Below are positions 1 to 7,772 of a stretch of DNA of 22,448 bases, piece by piece. This DNA comes from Pseudolabrys sp. (GTDB lineage Bacteria; Pseudomonadota; Alphaproteobacteria; Rhizobiales; Xanthobacteraceae), in NCBI GenBank assembly GCA_026125925.1, contig JAHCKF010000017.1:1-22448 (forward strand). Reading direction: 5' to 3'. Under the pieces are notes generated by a model that ran no database searches, was not told where the DNA came from, and saw nothing but the letters and a program-made list of their open reading frames with translations. Within the stretch, counting starts at the first letter, position 1. Each line of letters opens with the position of its first letter. Position numbers and translations under genes: made by a program.

Positions 1-2
1 AG

Positions 3-3000
3 CTGGCGAGCCGCGCCCGCGCCGCCGAACTCGCCGCGCGCAAGGCACGCGCCAGCGCCAAGGCGGCCGAGATGCCGCCGATCCGCGTCAAGGTCGTGAA
101 GCTGCCGACCTTCATGCGCTATGTATTCGATCTGCCGCCCGGCGCCGATGTCACGCCGGAATTGAGCGACGGCAAATTCAAGCTGCATTTCAATCAAGCG
201 CTCAAATGGGATCTCGCCGATGTCACGGCGACGCTGCCGGCGACGCTGAAGTCGGTACGGCCGGAAGCCGAGTTCGATTCCATCGCGGTGGTGTTCGCCC
301 TCAACGGGACGCCGGAGACGCGCTCGTTCCGCGAGGACAAGAGCTTTGTCGTCGATGTCGGCCGCGATCTCAGTGCCGGCCTGACGCAGCAGTCGCCGGA
401 GGCGCTTGCTGCGGGCCTGGTTGCGCCGGTCGCCGCGCAGATCGCGCCGCCGCAGACTGTGCCGGCGAAAGACCCTGCCGCGCCGGGGCCGCCCGCCGCG
501 AAGGAATTGCCGGCCGCGAAGGATGCACCGCCGGCCGAGCCGCATGCGCAGATGCAACCGGCGCAAGCGCCGAAGGCTGAGGTCAAGCTCGAACGTCCGG
601 CTGAGCCGAAGGCTGCCGTCGCCGTGTCGGCGAAGGCGGCCGAAGCGCCGCCGGCCGTCGCCAAACCCGCAGCGATGCCGGCGGAGAAACCGGCAGCCGC
701 CGCCGAGCAGGGCGGCGCCATGGCCGCGCTCGCCTCGGCCTCGAGCGACAGCCTGCGCGTCAGCCTGCCTTTCGCGCAGCCGACGCCGGCGGCGATGTTT
801 CGCCGCGGCGATACGTTGTGGCTGGTGTTCGACAGCGGCAAGAAAATCGACGTCTCGAAACTGGCGTCCGACTACGGCAGCATCGTGCGGCAGGCGAGCT
901 TCGAGCGCGGCGGTGCGGGCGAGGGCATCGTGCGCCTGCGCCTGACGCGGCCGCAGATGGCCAGCCTCGAGGCCGATGACAATGGCTGGATCCTGAAGGT
1001 CGGCGATACGGTGGCCGCGCCGCCGCAACCGCTGTCGATGTCGCGCGCCATCAACGGCACCAAGCGCGGCATCGTCATCGCGCTCGATCATGCCGGCACC
1101 TTGCATCAGCTCACCGATCCGGACCTCGGCACTCGTCTGCTGGTGGTGACGGCGCTGGCGCCGGCGCGCGGCATCATGCAGTCGCAGGACTTCGTCGAGC
1201 TGCACGTGCTGCAATCGATGCAGGGCGTGGCGCTCGCGCCGATCGCCGACGATGTGTCGGTCGATGTGACGCCGGAGCAGATCACGATCACGCGGCCGCG
1301 CGGACTGTCTTTGTCGCCGGACAGCATCGTGCAGCAGCAGCAGATGGCGCCGAGCTTCCGCGAGGGCTCGTTCGATCCCGATACCTGGCAGCATGACAAG
1401 ACGGCGCCGTTCGAAGCGCGGCAATCGGCGCTGGTCGCCGCCGCCGCCGCGGCCGGCGAGGGCACCAAGCGCGCGGCGCGTTACAACCTGGCGCGCTTCT
1501 ACATCGCCAACGACATGGCCGCCGAGGCGCAGGGCGTGCTCGCCGTGGCGCTGGCCGACAAGGCCAATGCCGGCGACGACGTCACCGGCTCGATCCTCAA
1601 GGCGCTCTCCAATGTCATGATGCACCGTCCCGAGGACGCGCTGAAGGACATCGCCGATCCGGACCTCGCCAACCAGCAGACCGCGCCGATCTGGCGCGCG
1701 ATGGCGCATGCGCGGCTCGGCCAATGGGCGCTCGCGCACAACGAGTTCAAGACGCTCGACCGCGCCGTCGCGGCGCTGCCGATCGATCTGCAGCGTATGG
1801 TGATGCTCGACCGTCTGCGCACCGACATCGAGGTGCGCGACTTCGACGACGCCAATCGCATTGCCAACGACTTCGAGACCATTGCGGTGCCGGACGACAT
1901 GGCGCCGGCGCTCGCCGTGCTCAAGGGCCGCCTCGCCGAAGGCTTCGGCCGCAAGGAGGAGGCGCTGACGCAGTATCGCAGCGCCGTGATGTCGCCGAAC
2001 CGCCGTGCCGCGGCGCAAGCCCGCCTGCGCGAGATCAAGCTCATGTCGTCAAGCGGCGCCATGCCACACAACGAGACGGTGCATGAACTCGAGACGCTGA
2101 CCACGGTGTGGCGCGGTGACGAGACCGAGACGCAGGGCCTGAAGATGCTGGCCCATCTCTATACCAAGGACGGCCGCTATCGCGACGCCTTCCACGTCAT
2201 GCGCACGGCGCTGCTGGCGCATCCCAATTCGGAGCTGACGCGCGAGATTCAGGACGAAGCGGCGGCGACCTTCGACAGCCTGTTCCTCGGCGGCAAGGGC
2301 GACGACCTGCCGCCGGTCGAGGCGTTGGCGCTGTTCTACGACTACCGCGAACTGACGCCGATCGGGCGCCGCGGCGACGAGATGATCCGCAAGCTGGCCG
2401 AGCGGCTGGTGGCGGTCGATCTGCTCGATCAGGCCGCCGAACTGCTGCAGCACCAGGTCGATCACCGCCTCGAAGGCGCGGCCCGCGCGCAGGTGGCCAC
2501 AAGGCTGGCGACGATCTATCTGATGAACCATAAGCCGGATCGCGCGCTGGCGGCGTTGCAGAAAACGCGGTCCGCGGATCTGTCGAACGAATTGCGCGAT
2601 CAGCGCCTGCTGCTCGAGGCGCGCGCGCTGTCCGATGTCGGCCGCAACGAACTGGCGCTCGAGGTCGTCACCAACATCAAGGGCCGTGAAGCGACCCGAC
2701 TGCGCGCCGACATCGAATGGTCGGCCAAGCACTGGCGCGCCGCGGCCGAGCAGATCGAACTGATGCTGGGTGACCGCTGGAAGGACTTCCGGCCGCTGAG
2801 CGATGCCGAGCGCGGCGACGTGCTGCGCGCCGCCATCGGTTATACGCTGAGCGATGAAGCGCTGGCGCTGACGCGGCTGCGCGAGAAATACGCGGCGAAG
2901 ATGGCCGGCACGCCCGATGCCCGCGCCTTCCAGGTGGTCAGCGCGCCGATCGGCGCCAGCTCCGATGAATTCCGTTCGGTCGCCGGCAAGATTGCTTCGA

Positions 3001-3206
3001 TCGACACCCTCAATGCTTTCCTCGGCGATCTGCATACGCGTTTCGGCGCCGGCTCCGAAAAGCTGCCGGAGCCGAAGAAGTCGGCGCCGGCTGATGGCCC
3101 GCAGTCGTCGCTGCAAAAGCCGGCGGCGCCGCAAGCCGCCAATGCCGAGGCGAAGAAAGCCGATCCGGCGCCGACCGGTTCGATCCGCCGTCAGGCGCGG
3201 AACTAG
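3..3206 (+). CDS. Large TPR-repeat protein with AMIN-like domain, 5'-truncated by window
   Basis: The first ATG in the window is at 72, but the frame is open back to base 3 and reads as an Ala/Arg-rich helix, so the true start probably lies off the left edge. Counting from the ATG at 72 (1044 residues): a low-complexity Pro/Ala/Lys linker at about 125-215; a beta-rich stretch at about 225-315 (LRVSLPFAQPTPAAMFRRGD, then LWLVFDSG) that resembles AMIN domains of periplasmic envelope proteins; helical TPR-like repeats from about 450 to 950; and a disordered Pro/Ala/Lys tail. It is probably an envelope or periplasmic scaffold. It converges on fliP with a 7-bp gap. The flagellar neighbourhood suggests a motility role, but no known flagellar family is recognised. 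The reading frame is sure; the function is not. Confidence 0.85.
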   Translation: MASRARAAELAARKARASAKAAEMPPIRVKVVKLPTFMRYVFDLPPGADVTPELSDGKFKLHFNQALKWDLADVTATLPATLKSVRPEAEFDSIAVVFALNGTPETRSFREDKSFVVDVGRDLSAGLTQQSPEALAAGLVAPVAAQIAPPQTVPAKDPAAPGPPAAKELPAAKDAPPAEPHAQMQPAQAPKAEVKLERPAEPKAAVAVSAKAAEAPPAVAKPAAMPAEKPAAAAEQGGAMAALASASSDSLRVSLPFAQPTPAAMFRRGDTLWLVFDSGKKIDVSKLASDYGSIVRQASFERGGAGEGIVRLRLTRPQMASLEADDNGWILKVGDTVAAPPQPLSMSRAINGTKRGIVIALDHAGTLHQLTDPDLGTRLLVVTALAPARGIMQSQDFVELHVLQSMQGVALAPIADDVSVDVTPEQITITRPRGLSLSPDSIVQQQQMAPSFREGSFDPDTWQHDKTAPFEARQSALVAAAAAAGEGTKRAARYNLARFYIANDMAAEAQGVLAVALADKANAGDDVTGSILKALSNVMMHRPEDALKDIADPDLANQQTAPIWRAMAHARLGQWALAHNEFKTLDRAVAALPIDLQRMVMLDRLRTDIEVRDFDDANRIANDFETIAVPDDMAPALAVLKGRLAEGFGRKEEALTQYRSAVMSPNRRAAAQARLREIKLMSSSGAMPHNETVHELETLTTVWRGDETETQGLKMLAHLYTKDGRYRDAFHVMRTALLAHPNSELTREIQDEAAATFDSLFLGGKGDDLPPVEALALFYDYRELTPIGRRGDEMIRKLAERLVAVDLLDQAAELLQHQVDHRLEGAARAQVATRLATIYLMNHKPDRALAALQKTRSADLSNELRDQRLLLEARALSDVGRNELALEVVTNIKGREATRLRADIEWSAKHWRAAAEQIELMLGDRWKDFRPLSDAERGDVLRAAIGYTLSDEALALTRLREKYAAKMAGTPDARAFQVVSAPIGASSDEFRSVAGKIASIDTLNAFLGDLHTRFGAGSEKLPEPKKSAPADGPQSSLQKPAAPQAANAEAKKADPAPTGSIRRQARN

Positions 3207-3213
3207 TCGAAGC

Positions 3214-3981
3214 TCAAGATCCGTAACTCTGGATCAGCGAGCCGGCGACCAGGCTCCAGCCATCGACCAGCACGAAGAAGATCAGCTTGAACGGCAGTGA
3301 CACCACCACCGGCGGCAGCATCATCATGCCCATCGACATCAGGACCGAGGCGACGACGAGGTCGATGATGAGGAAGGGGATGAACAGCAGGAAGCCGATC
3401 TCGAAGGCTCGCTTGAGCTCGGAGATCATGAAGGCCGGGATCAGCACGCGCAGCGACAGTTGATCGGGCGTCGCCGGCGGCGGCTGCTTGGTCATGTCGA
3501 TGAACAGCTTGAGGTCCTTCTCGCGGACGTTCTTCTCCATGAAGGCGCGCAGCGGCACCGCGCCGCGTTCCAGCGCCTGTTCGGCGGTGATCTGGTTGGC
3601 GACCAGCGGCTGGATGGCGGTGTCATAGGCCTGCTGCAAAGTCGGGCCCATGACGAAGGCGGTGAGGAAGAGGGCGAGCGACACGATTACCGCGTTCGGC
3701 GGCGCAGTCGCGGTGCCGAGCGCGGTGCGCAGCAGCGACAGCACGACGACGATGCGCGTGAAGGACGTCATCATGACGAGGATCGACGGCGCCAGCGACA
3801 GCACCGTGAGCAGCGCGATCATCTGGATGACGCGCTCGGTCAGGCCGTTGTTCTGGCCGCCGCCGAAATTGATGCTCACGTCCTGCGCGGCGGCGGGCGC
3901 CGCGAGGATCAGGAGAACCCCTGTTACTCCAACCGCCACCGTCACCAGTTGACGAACTCGGCGGTCGGAAATCGATATCAA
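3214..3981 (-). CDS. fliP: Flagellar type III export gate protein FliP
   Basis: FliP forms the core of the FliPQR export gate in the inner membrane. The 255-residue protein begins with a cleavable signal sequence (Arg-rich n-region, hydrophobic core, APAAAQD cleavage region), as is usual for FliP. Family landmarks are visible: SILVMMTSFTRIVVVLSLLR, ALFLTAFVMGPTLQ, the LIPAFMISELKRAFEIGF segment and the C-terminal MGMMMLPP membrane region. The start is a TTG at 3981-3979 that overlaps the fliO stop in a TTGA, so the two genes are probably translationally coupled. No ATG lies near the start, and only TTG keeps the whole signal peptide. Length is normal for the family. Confidence 0.96.
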   Translation of the reverse strand: MISISDRRVRQLVTVAVGVTGVLLILAAPAAAQDVSINFGGGQNNGLTERVIQMIALLTVLSLAPSILVMMTSFTRIVVVLSLLRTALGTATAPPNAVIVSLALFLTAFVMGPTLQQAYDTAIQPLVANQITAEQALERGAVPLRAFMEKNVREKDLKLFIDMTKQPPPATPDQLSLRVLIPAFMISELKRAFEIGFLLFIPFLIIDLVVASVLMSMGMMMLPPVVVSLPFKLIFFVLVDGWSLVAGSLIQSYGS

Positions 3982-5066
3982 GTCTTACCCGGAGGACGGC
4001 CGAGCAAGGAGGCCATCTCCTCTTCGAGGCTGTCATAGACCGACTTGTCGGGTTTGCCGGCGGGGGCCGGCTTGGCGGTCGCGTTGGCCCGCGGCAGGTC
4101 CGGCTTGGCCGGCGCCAAGGTCGGTTCGATGCGCGGCTCGAACTTGGCGTCGAGTTTCGGCTCGGCCCGCGTTTCGGCCTTGTCGGCCACCGGCTCAATG
4201 CGCGGATCGACACGCAGCTTGTAGTCGCGGCGCGGCACTTCGACCGGCTTGGGCGGCATCGGCATTGCCGGCTGCGCGGCGAGCGGGTCGGTCACCGGTG
4301 CGCGGCCTTCCACGGCGGGCGCGCGGCGCAAGGCAGCTTCGAGTTGCTGCGCCATCTCGGCGAGGTTGTGATCGGTCTGCGGCGCGCCGCCGGGTTCGAA
4401 CTCGGCTTGCGGCGCGGCGGGCGGTGCGACCTGCGGCGCCACCTGCGGCGCAGCCATGCGCGGCGCTTCATGGCGCGTCACCGGCGGCGCGACGGGCGCA
4501 ACCGGCGGTGCGGTTTCCGGCGGGGCGAGACGGCCGGATAGTTCGGCTGCGAGCCCGGTCAGGCTGTGTTCCGACGAAGCCGGGCGCGGGCGGGCGCCGG
4601 GCTCGGGCGCATGCCACGGCTCTTCGGTTGCCGGCGCGCGATAGGGGCGCGGCGACGGCAGCGGCGCGGTCTCGCTGACCGGCTGCAACGGAAAGCCGTT
4701 ATCGACGGTGGGCTGCTGGCGCAGCGCCGGTTCACCCGGCCGCGCCGGTGCCTCGGGTGCACGCGGTGCCGCGGGTGCGGCCCGCACGATGTTCTGCTCC
4801 ACCACGACGTCGGTCGGCCCGCCGATCATCATCAGGTGTTCGACGTTGTCGCGGCGGATCAGCACGAGACGGCGGCGGCCATCGACGGTGGCGGCATCGA
4901 TTACCGCAAGCCGCGGTTGCCGGCCGCGCGCGCTGCCACCGCCGAGACGATCGGACGCGAACTTGCGCACCAACCACGCCGTCAGGGCGATCAACGCCAG
5001 CACCGCTGCGAAGGCGATAAAGAACTTCGCCGGGAGCGGCATTTCCGAGCCGAAAATGTCGAACAT
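3978..5066 (-). CDS. fliO: FliO-family flagellar biosynthesis protein with long Pro/Ala-rich tail
   Basis: FliO is a bitopic membrane protein that helps assemble the FliP ring. The 362-residue product has one transmembrane segment near residues 14-32 (FFIAFAAVLALIALTAWLV). A small conserved cytoplasmic domain follows at about 50-95 (LAVIDAATVDGRRRLVLIRR, then EHLMMIGGPTDVVVEQNI), which is the FliO core signature. The remaining roughly 260 residues are Pro/Ala/Glu-rich, low-complexity and probably disordered, so the protein is much longer than enterobacterial FliO. The ATG at 5066 has a GGAG sequence 8 bases upstream. It is the first gene of a fliO-fliP pair transcribed away from flgB, from the 5067-5356 promoter region. 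Confidence 0.88.
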   Translation of the reverse strand: MFDIFGSEMPLPAKFFIAFAAVLALIALTAWLVRKFASDRLGGGSARGRQPRLAVIDAATVDGRRRLVLIRRDNVEHLMMIGGPTDVVVEQNIVRAAPAAPRAPEAPARPGEPALRQQPTVDNGFPLQPVSETAPLPSPRPYRAPATEEPWHAPEPGARPRPASSEHSLTGLAAELSGRLAPPETAPPVAPVAPPVTRHEAPRMAAPQVAPQVAPPAAPQAEFEPGGAPQTDHNLAEMAQQLEAALRRAPAVEGRAPVTDPLAAQPAMPMPPKPVEVPRRDYKLRVDPRIEPVADKAETRAEPKLDAKFEPRIEPTLAPAKPDLPRANATAKPAPAGKPDKSVYDSLEEEMASLLGRPPGKT

Positions 5067-5220
5067 CGATGCGCTCCGTGACTGTTAAGCCGCGATCCCG
5101 GGGCAGGAATCACATGAATAGTTAACGCAAGTCGGCATCATTTGCCGCCCCGAATGCTAGCGAAATCTTAACAAATTTGCGGCGGCTTGGCATCTGGTCT
5201 TGCATTTCCAACCATCCGGC

Positions 5221-5228
5221 ATGGTTAA
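5221..5228 (-). promoter_or_regulatory. CtrA half-site TTAACCAT facing fliO
   Basis: The plus strand reads ATGGTTAA, so the minus strand carries an exact TTAACCAT. This is the CtrA half-site octamer used in rhizobial and Caulobacter promoters. It lies 155 bp upstream of the fliO start and points toward it. Binding is inferred. Confidence 0.5.
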
Positions 5229-5272
5229 CCGGGCCGCTCATCTCGGGGCCGGAACCCGGCCTTTACCCTTCA

Positions 5273-5280
5273 TTAACCAT
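5273..5280 (+). promoter_or_regulatory. CtrA half-site TTAACCAT facing flgB
   Basis: An exact TTAACCAT on the plus strand, 76 bp upstream of the flgB ATG. Together with the reverse copy at 5221-5228 it makes a mirrored arrangement with centres 52 bp apart. Binding is inferred from the consensus. Confidence 0.5.
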
Positions 5281-5356
5281 ACCCCCGGCAAAGTCTGCCT
5301 AGTTGGCTTCGCGTCGCGGAGCAAGCGGGGCGATTCCTTAACGAACCGAGGGCGGC

Positions 5357-5764
5357 ATGGCGATCACCGACGTTCCGATCCTGTCGATGCTGCGGACCAA
5401 GATGAACTGGGCCCAGGAGCGCCAGAAGGTGCTGGCCCAGAACGTCGCCAACGCTGACACACCTAATTACCGTGGCCGCGACCTCGTGGCGCCGAAATTC
5501 CAGGACTCCGTGGCGGTGGCGACCCAGCCGGTCGGTCAGGTGGTCCTGGCGGCGACCGAGCCCGGCCATATCAGCGGGTCGCTCGGTGGCAACAGCACCT
5601 TCGGCACCACCAAGGGCGGCTACGAAGTCCGCCCGACCGGCAACTCCGTCAGTCTCGAGGACGAGATGATGAAGGTTGCCTCCAACCAGATGGAATACCA
5701 GGCCGCGACCGCGCTCTACACGCGCAGCCTTGGCCTCATCAAAGTGGCGCTCGGCAAGAGATAG
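5357..5764 (+). CDS. flgB: Flagellar basal-body proximal rod protein FlgB
   Basis: FlgB is a proximal rod subunit exported through the flagellar type III system. The 135-residue protein has the rod signature: an N-terminal helix ending QNVANADTPNYRGRD (the ANxxTPxY rod/hook motif) and a C-terminal helix containing EDEMMKVASNQMEYQAATALY. Length is typical. The ATG at 5357 has a GAGGG sequence just upstream. It is the first gene of a rod and export-gate operon, 40 bp ahead of flgC, and probably under CtrA control from the upstream TTAACCAT site. Confidence 0.96.
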   Translation: MAITDVPILSMLRTKMNWAQERQKVLAQNVANADTPNYRGRDLVAPKFQDSVAVATQPVGQVVLAATEPGHISGSLGGNSTFGTTKGGYEVRPTGNSVSLEDEMMKVASNQMEYQAATALYTRSLGLIKVALGKR

Positions 5765-5804
5765 CGGCGGGCGCCGCCACTGACGCACAAGGCGGGCAGG
5801 GAGA

Positions 5805-6221
5805 ATGCCGATGGACTTCATGAAGACGATGACGATCGCCGCCTCCGGCCTCAAGGCCCAGGCCGGTCGCATGCGCATCATTTCGGAAAACATCGCCAAT
5901 GCCGACTCGGTCGCGACGTCGCCGGGCGCCGACCCGTACCGGCGCAAGATCGCCACCTTCAACACCGAACTCGATCGCTCGCTCGATGCGCGCGTCGTCT
6001 CGCTCGGCCGCGTCGCCAACGACAAGAGCGACTTCCGCACCAAATACGAGCCGGGCAATCCGTCGGCCGACGCCGACGGCAACGTCAAATATCCGAACGT
6101 CAACTCGCTGGTCGAAATGACCGACATGCGCGAGGCGCAGCGTTCCTACGAAGCCAACATCAACGTCATCAGCGCGACCCGCCGCATGATCCAGCGCACC
6201 ATCGACATTCTCAAGGCCTGA
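5805..6221 (+). CDS. flgC: Flagellar basal-body rod protein FlgC
   Basis: FlgC is another proximal rod subunit. The 138-residue sequence has the expected N-terminal ASGLKAQAGRMRIISENIAN helix, the DPYRRK strand and the C-terminal VNSLVEMTDMREAQRSYEAN segment, followed by a helix ending in TIDILKA. It lies 40 bp downstream of flgB and 25 bp upstream of fliE. The ATG at 5805 gives MPMDFMKTM; the second ATG at 5811 is an alternative. A GGGAG ribosome binding site precedes 5805. Confidence 0.95.
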   Translation: MPMDFMKTMTIAASGLKAQAGRMRIISENIANADSVATSPGADPYRRKIATFNTELDRSLDARVVSLGRVANDKSDFRTKYEPGNPSADADGNVKYPNVNSLVEMTDMREAQRSYEANINVISATRRMIQRTIDILKA

Positions 6222-6246
6222 GCGGCAAACAAAGGGATAACACCAA

Positions 6247-6570
6247 ATGGCCAGCCCTCTCTCCGCCGCCGGCGCCTACGCCAACATCGCCCGTCTCTCC
6301 ACCGGACAGGCCGGGTCGGTGCCGGGCCTCGGCGCGGGTCCTGCAAAGAGCGACACGAGCTTCGCTTCGGTGCTCAAGGATGCGATCGGCTCCGTCCAGG
6401 AGACCGGGCACAAATCGGATGTGCAGGCGCAGGCCATGGTCAAGGGGCAGGGCAACATGGTGGACGCCGTCACCGCGGTCTCCGACACCGAGGTGGCGAT
6501 CGATGCCGTGGTCGCGGTGCGCGACAAGGTGATCGCCGCCTACGAAGAAATCATGCGGATGCCGATTTGA
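6247..6570 (+). CDS. fliE: Flagellar hook-basal body protein FliE
   Basis: FliE joins the MS ring to the rod and is among the first substrates of the export gate. The 107-residue protein has a variable N-terminus followed by the conserved FASVLKDAIGSVQ helix and the AVSDTEVAIDAVVAVRDKVI segment, ending YEEIMRMPI, which is characteristic of FliE. An AAGGGATAAC sequence precedes the ATG. The gene follows flgC closely, and a strong hairpin lies between it and fliQ. Confidence 0.95.
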   Translation: MASPLSAAGAYANIARLSTGQAGSVPGLGAGPAKSDTSFASVLKDAIGSVQETGHKSDVQAQAMVKGQGNMVDAVTAVSDTEVAIDAVVAVRDKVIAAYEEIMRMPI

Positions 6571-6576
6571 TGCCAG

Positions 6577-6606
6577 TTCCCTCTTCCCGCAAACGGGGAG
6601 AGGGAG
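6577..6606. repeat. Palindromic intergenic hairpin between fliE and fliQ
   Basis: The arms 6577-6589 (TTCCCTCTTCCCG) and 6594-6606 (CGGGGAGAGGGAG) pair over 13 positions with two G-U pairs around a CAAA tetraloop. No run of T follows, so it is unlikely to be a simple terminator. Its CTCTCCCCG core resembles the short palindromes dispersed in many rhizobial intergenic regions. Confidence 0.6.
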
Positions 6607-6631
6607 AAGAAACAGCGCACACAGGAATGTC

Positions 6632-6895
6632 ATGACCGGTCCCGAAGTTCTCGATGTCGCGCGCGACGCGATCTATACGTTGATCATCGTCTCGGCGCCG
6701 GTGATGCTGGTCGGCCTGATCGTCGGCGTCGTCATTTCGCTGCTGCAAGCGCTGACGCAGATCCAGGAAATGACGCTCGCTTTCGTGCCGAAGATCCTCG
6801 CGATCTTCATATCATTGCTGATCGCCTTGCCGTTCATGGCCGAGAAGCTGCACATGGAAATGCTGCGCATCGCCTCGCGAATCGTAACCGGCTGA
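6632..6895 (+). CDS. fliQ: Flagellar type III export gate protein FliQ
   Basis: FliQ is a two-helix membrane subunit of the FliPQR export gate. The 87-residue protein shows the two hydrophobic hairpins (VSAPVMLVGLIVGVVISLLQ and LAIFISLLIALPFMAEKL) joined by the conserved ALTQIQEMTLAFVPKI loop, the FliQ signature. An AGGA sequence lies 8 bases before the ATG. It follows fliE after 61 bp that hold a hairpin. A 96-bp gap without a supportable gene separates it from fliR. Confidence 0.96.
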   Translation: MTGPEVLDVARDAIYTLIIVSAPVMLVGLIVGVVISLLQALTQIQEMTLAFVPKILAIFISLLIALPFMAEKLHMEMLRIASRIVTG

Positions 6896-6991
6896 TTCGC
6901 GGGATCGCCAGGCGGGCAAGAAAGTCGTGGCTACCCGGCACGAGGCGGGGCATGACGGAGGCGGGGCTCGCGGGCTGATTCGAAATCACCG

Positions 6992-7762
6992 ATGCAGATC
7001 AACATCTCCTTCCTTCCGGCGCTGGCGGCGGCCTTTCTTCTGACCTTCGCCCGCATCGGCACCATGATGATGGTGATGCCGGGACTGGGCGAGAGCAACA
7101 TGCCGTCGCGGGTGCGGCTGACGATCGCGCTGGCGCTCACCGCGGTCCTCATGCCGCTGCATCGGCAAGCTTACAACGTCAGCCTCGATACGCTCGCCCC
7201 GGTGCTGCTGCTGCTGTTCCAGGAAATCATCGTCGGCCTCGTGCTCGGTCTGACGGCGCGGCTGGCAATCTCTGCCCTGCAGGTCGCCGGCGCGGTGGTG
7301 GCGCAGCAACTCGGTCTCGGCTTCGTCACCGCGGTCGATCCGACGCAGAACCAGCAGGGCCTGCTGGTCGGCAACTTCCTCACCGTGCTCGGCGTGGCGA
7401 TGATCTTCGCCACCGACCTGCACCATCTGGTGATCAAGGCGCTCAACGACAGTTATGTGATCTTCGCGCCGGGCGAAATTCCGCTCTCCGGCGACGTGGC
7501 CAAGCACATCACCAATGTGATCGCCACCTCGTTCAAGATCGGCATCCAGCTTTCGGCGCCGTTCCTCGTGTTCGGACTGATCTTCAATCTCGGCCTCGGC
7601 GTGATGTCGCGCCTGATGCCGCAGATGCAGGTCTTCTTCATCGGTCTGCCGCTGTCGATCCTGCTGGGTTTCTTCCTGCTGGCTCTGGTGATCACCGCCA
7701 TGATGGGCACCTTCACCGGCTATATCGAGAGCGTGCTTCTCGAACTTGCGCCGCGCCAATAA
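6992..7762 (+). CDS. fliR: Flagellar type III export gate protein FliR
   Basis: FliR completes the FliPQR gate in the inner membrane. The 256-residue protein is strongly hydrophobic with about six membrane segments. Family landmarks include FARIGTMMMVMPGLGE near the N-terminus, FQEIIVGLVLGLTARL, VAQQLGLGFVTAVDPTQNQQ and a late GLPLSILLGFFLLALVI helix. Length is usual for the family. It lies 10 bp upstream of flhB, consistent with co-transcription. Confidence 0.96.
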   Translation: MQINISFLPALAAAFLLTFARIGTMMMVMPGLGESNMPSRVRLTIALALTAVLMPLHRQAYNVSLDTLAPVLLLLFQEIIVGLVLGLTARLAISALQVAGAVVAQQLGLGFVTAVDPTQNQQGLLVGNFLTVLGVAMIFATDLHHLVIKALNDSYVIFAPGEIPLSGDVAKHITNVIATSFKIGIQLSAPFLVFGLIFNLGLGVMSRLMPQMQVFFIGLPLSILLGFFLLALVITAMMGTFTGYIESVLLELAPRQ

Positions 7763-7772
7763 GGGGTAGCGC

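Larger units (their letters stand above)
5067..5356. promoter_or_regulatory. Divergent fliO / flgB promoter region rich in TTAA boxes
   Basis: This 290-bp AT-rich interval between divergent flagellar transcription units contains six TTAA tetramers (5085, 5122, 5168, 5225, 5273, 5338), far more than the surrounding GC-rich DNA. Two are full TTAACCAT octamers in opposite orientation. CtrA is known to recognise TTAA-based sites of this type in alphaproteobacteria. No protein-coding gene is supported here. Confidence 0.6.

Noticed and set aside
2049..3134. 361-codon minus-strand frame opposite the TPR gene
   Set aside because: Arg/Gln-rich shadow of the TPR coding sequence without domain features.
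5188..5204. Sigma-54-like promoter TGGCA...TTGCA upstream of flgB
   Set aside because: The GG and GC elements are separated by 11 bases instead of the required 10, so it does not fit a functional sigma-54 site.
5273..6127. 284-codon minus-strand frame across flgB and flgC
   Set aside because: Both flgB and flgC are certain on the plus strand, and the antisense frame has no family features.
6896..6991. Small gene in the fliQ-fliR gap
   Set aside because: The only short frame starts at a GTG, has no ribosome binding site or protein-like composition, and runs into fliR out of frame.
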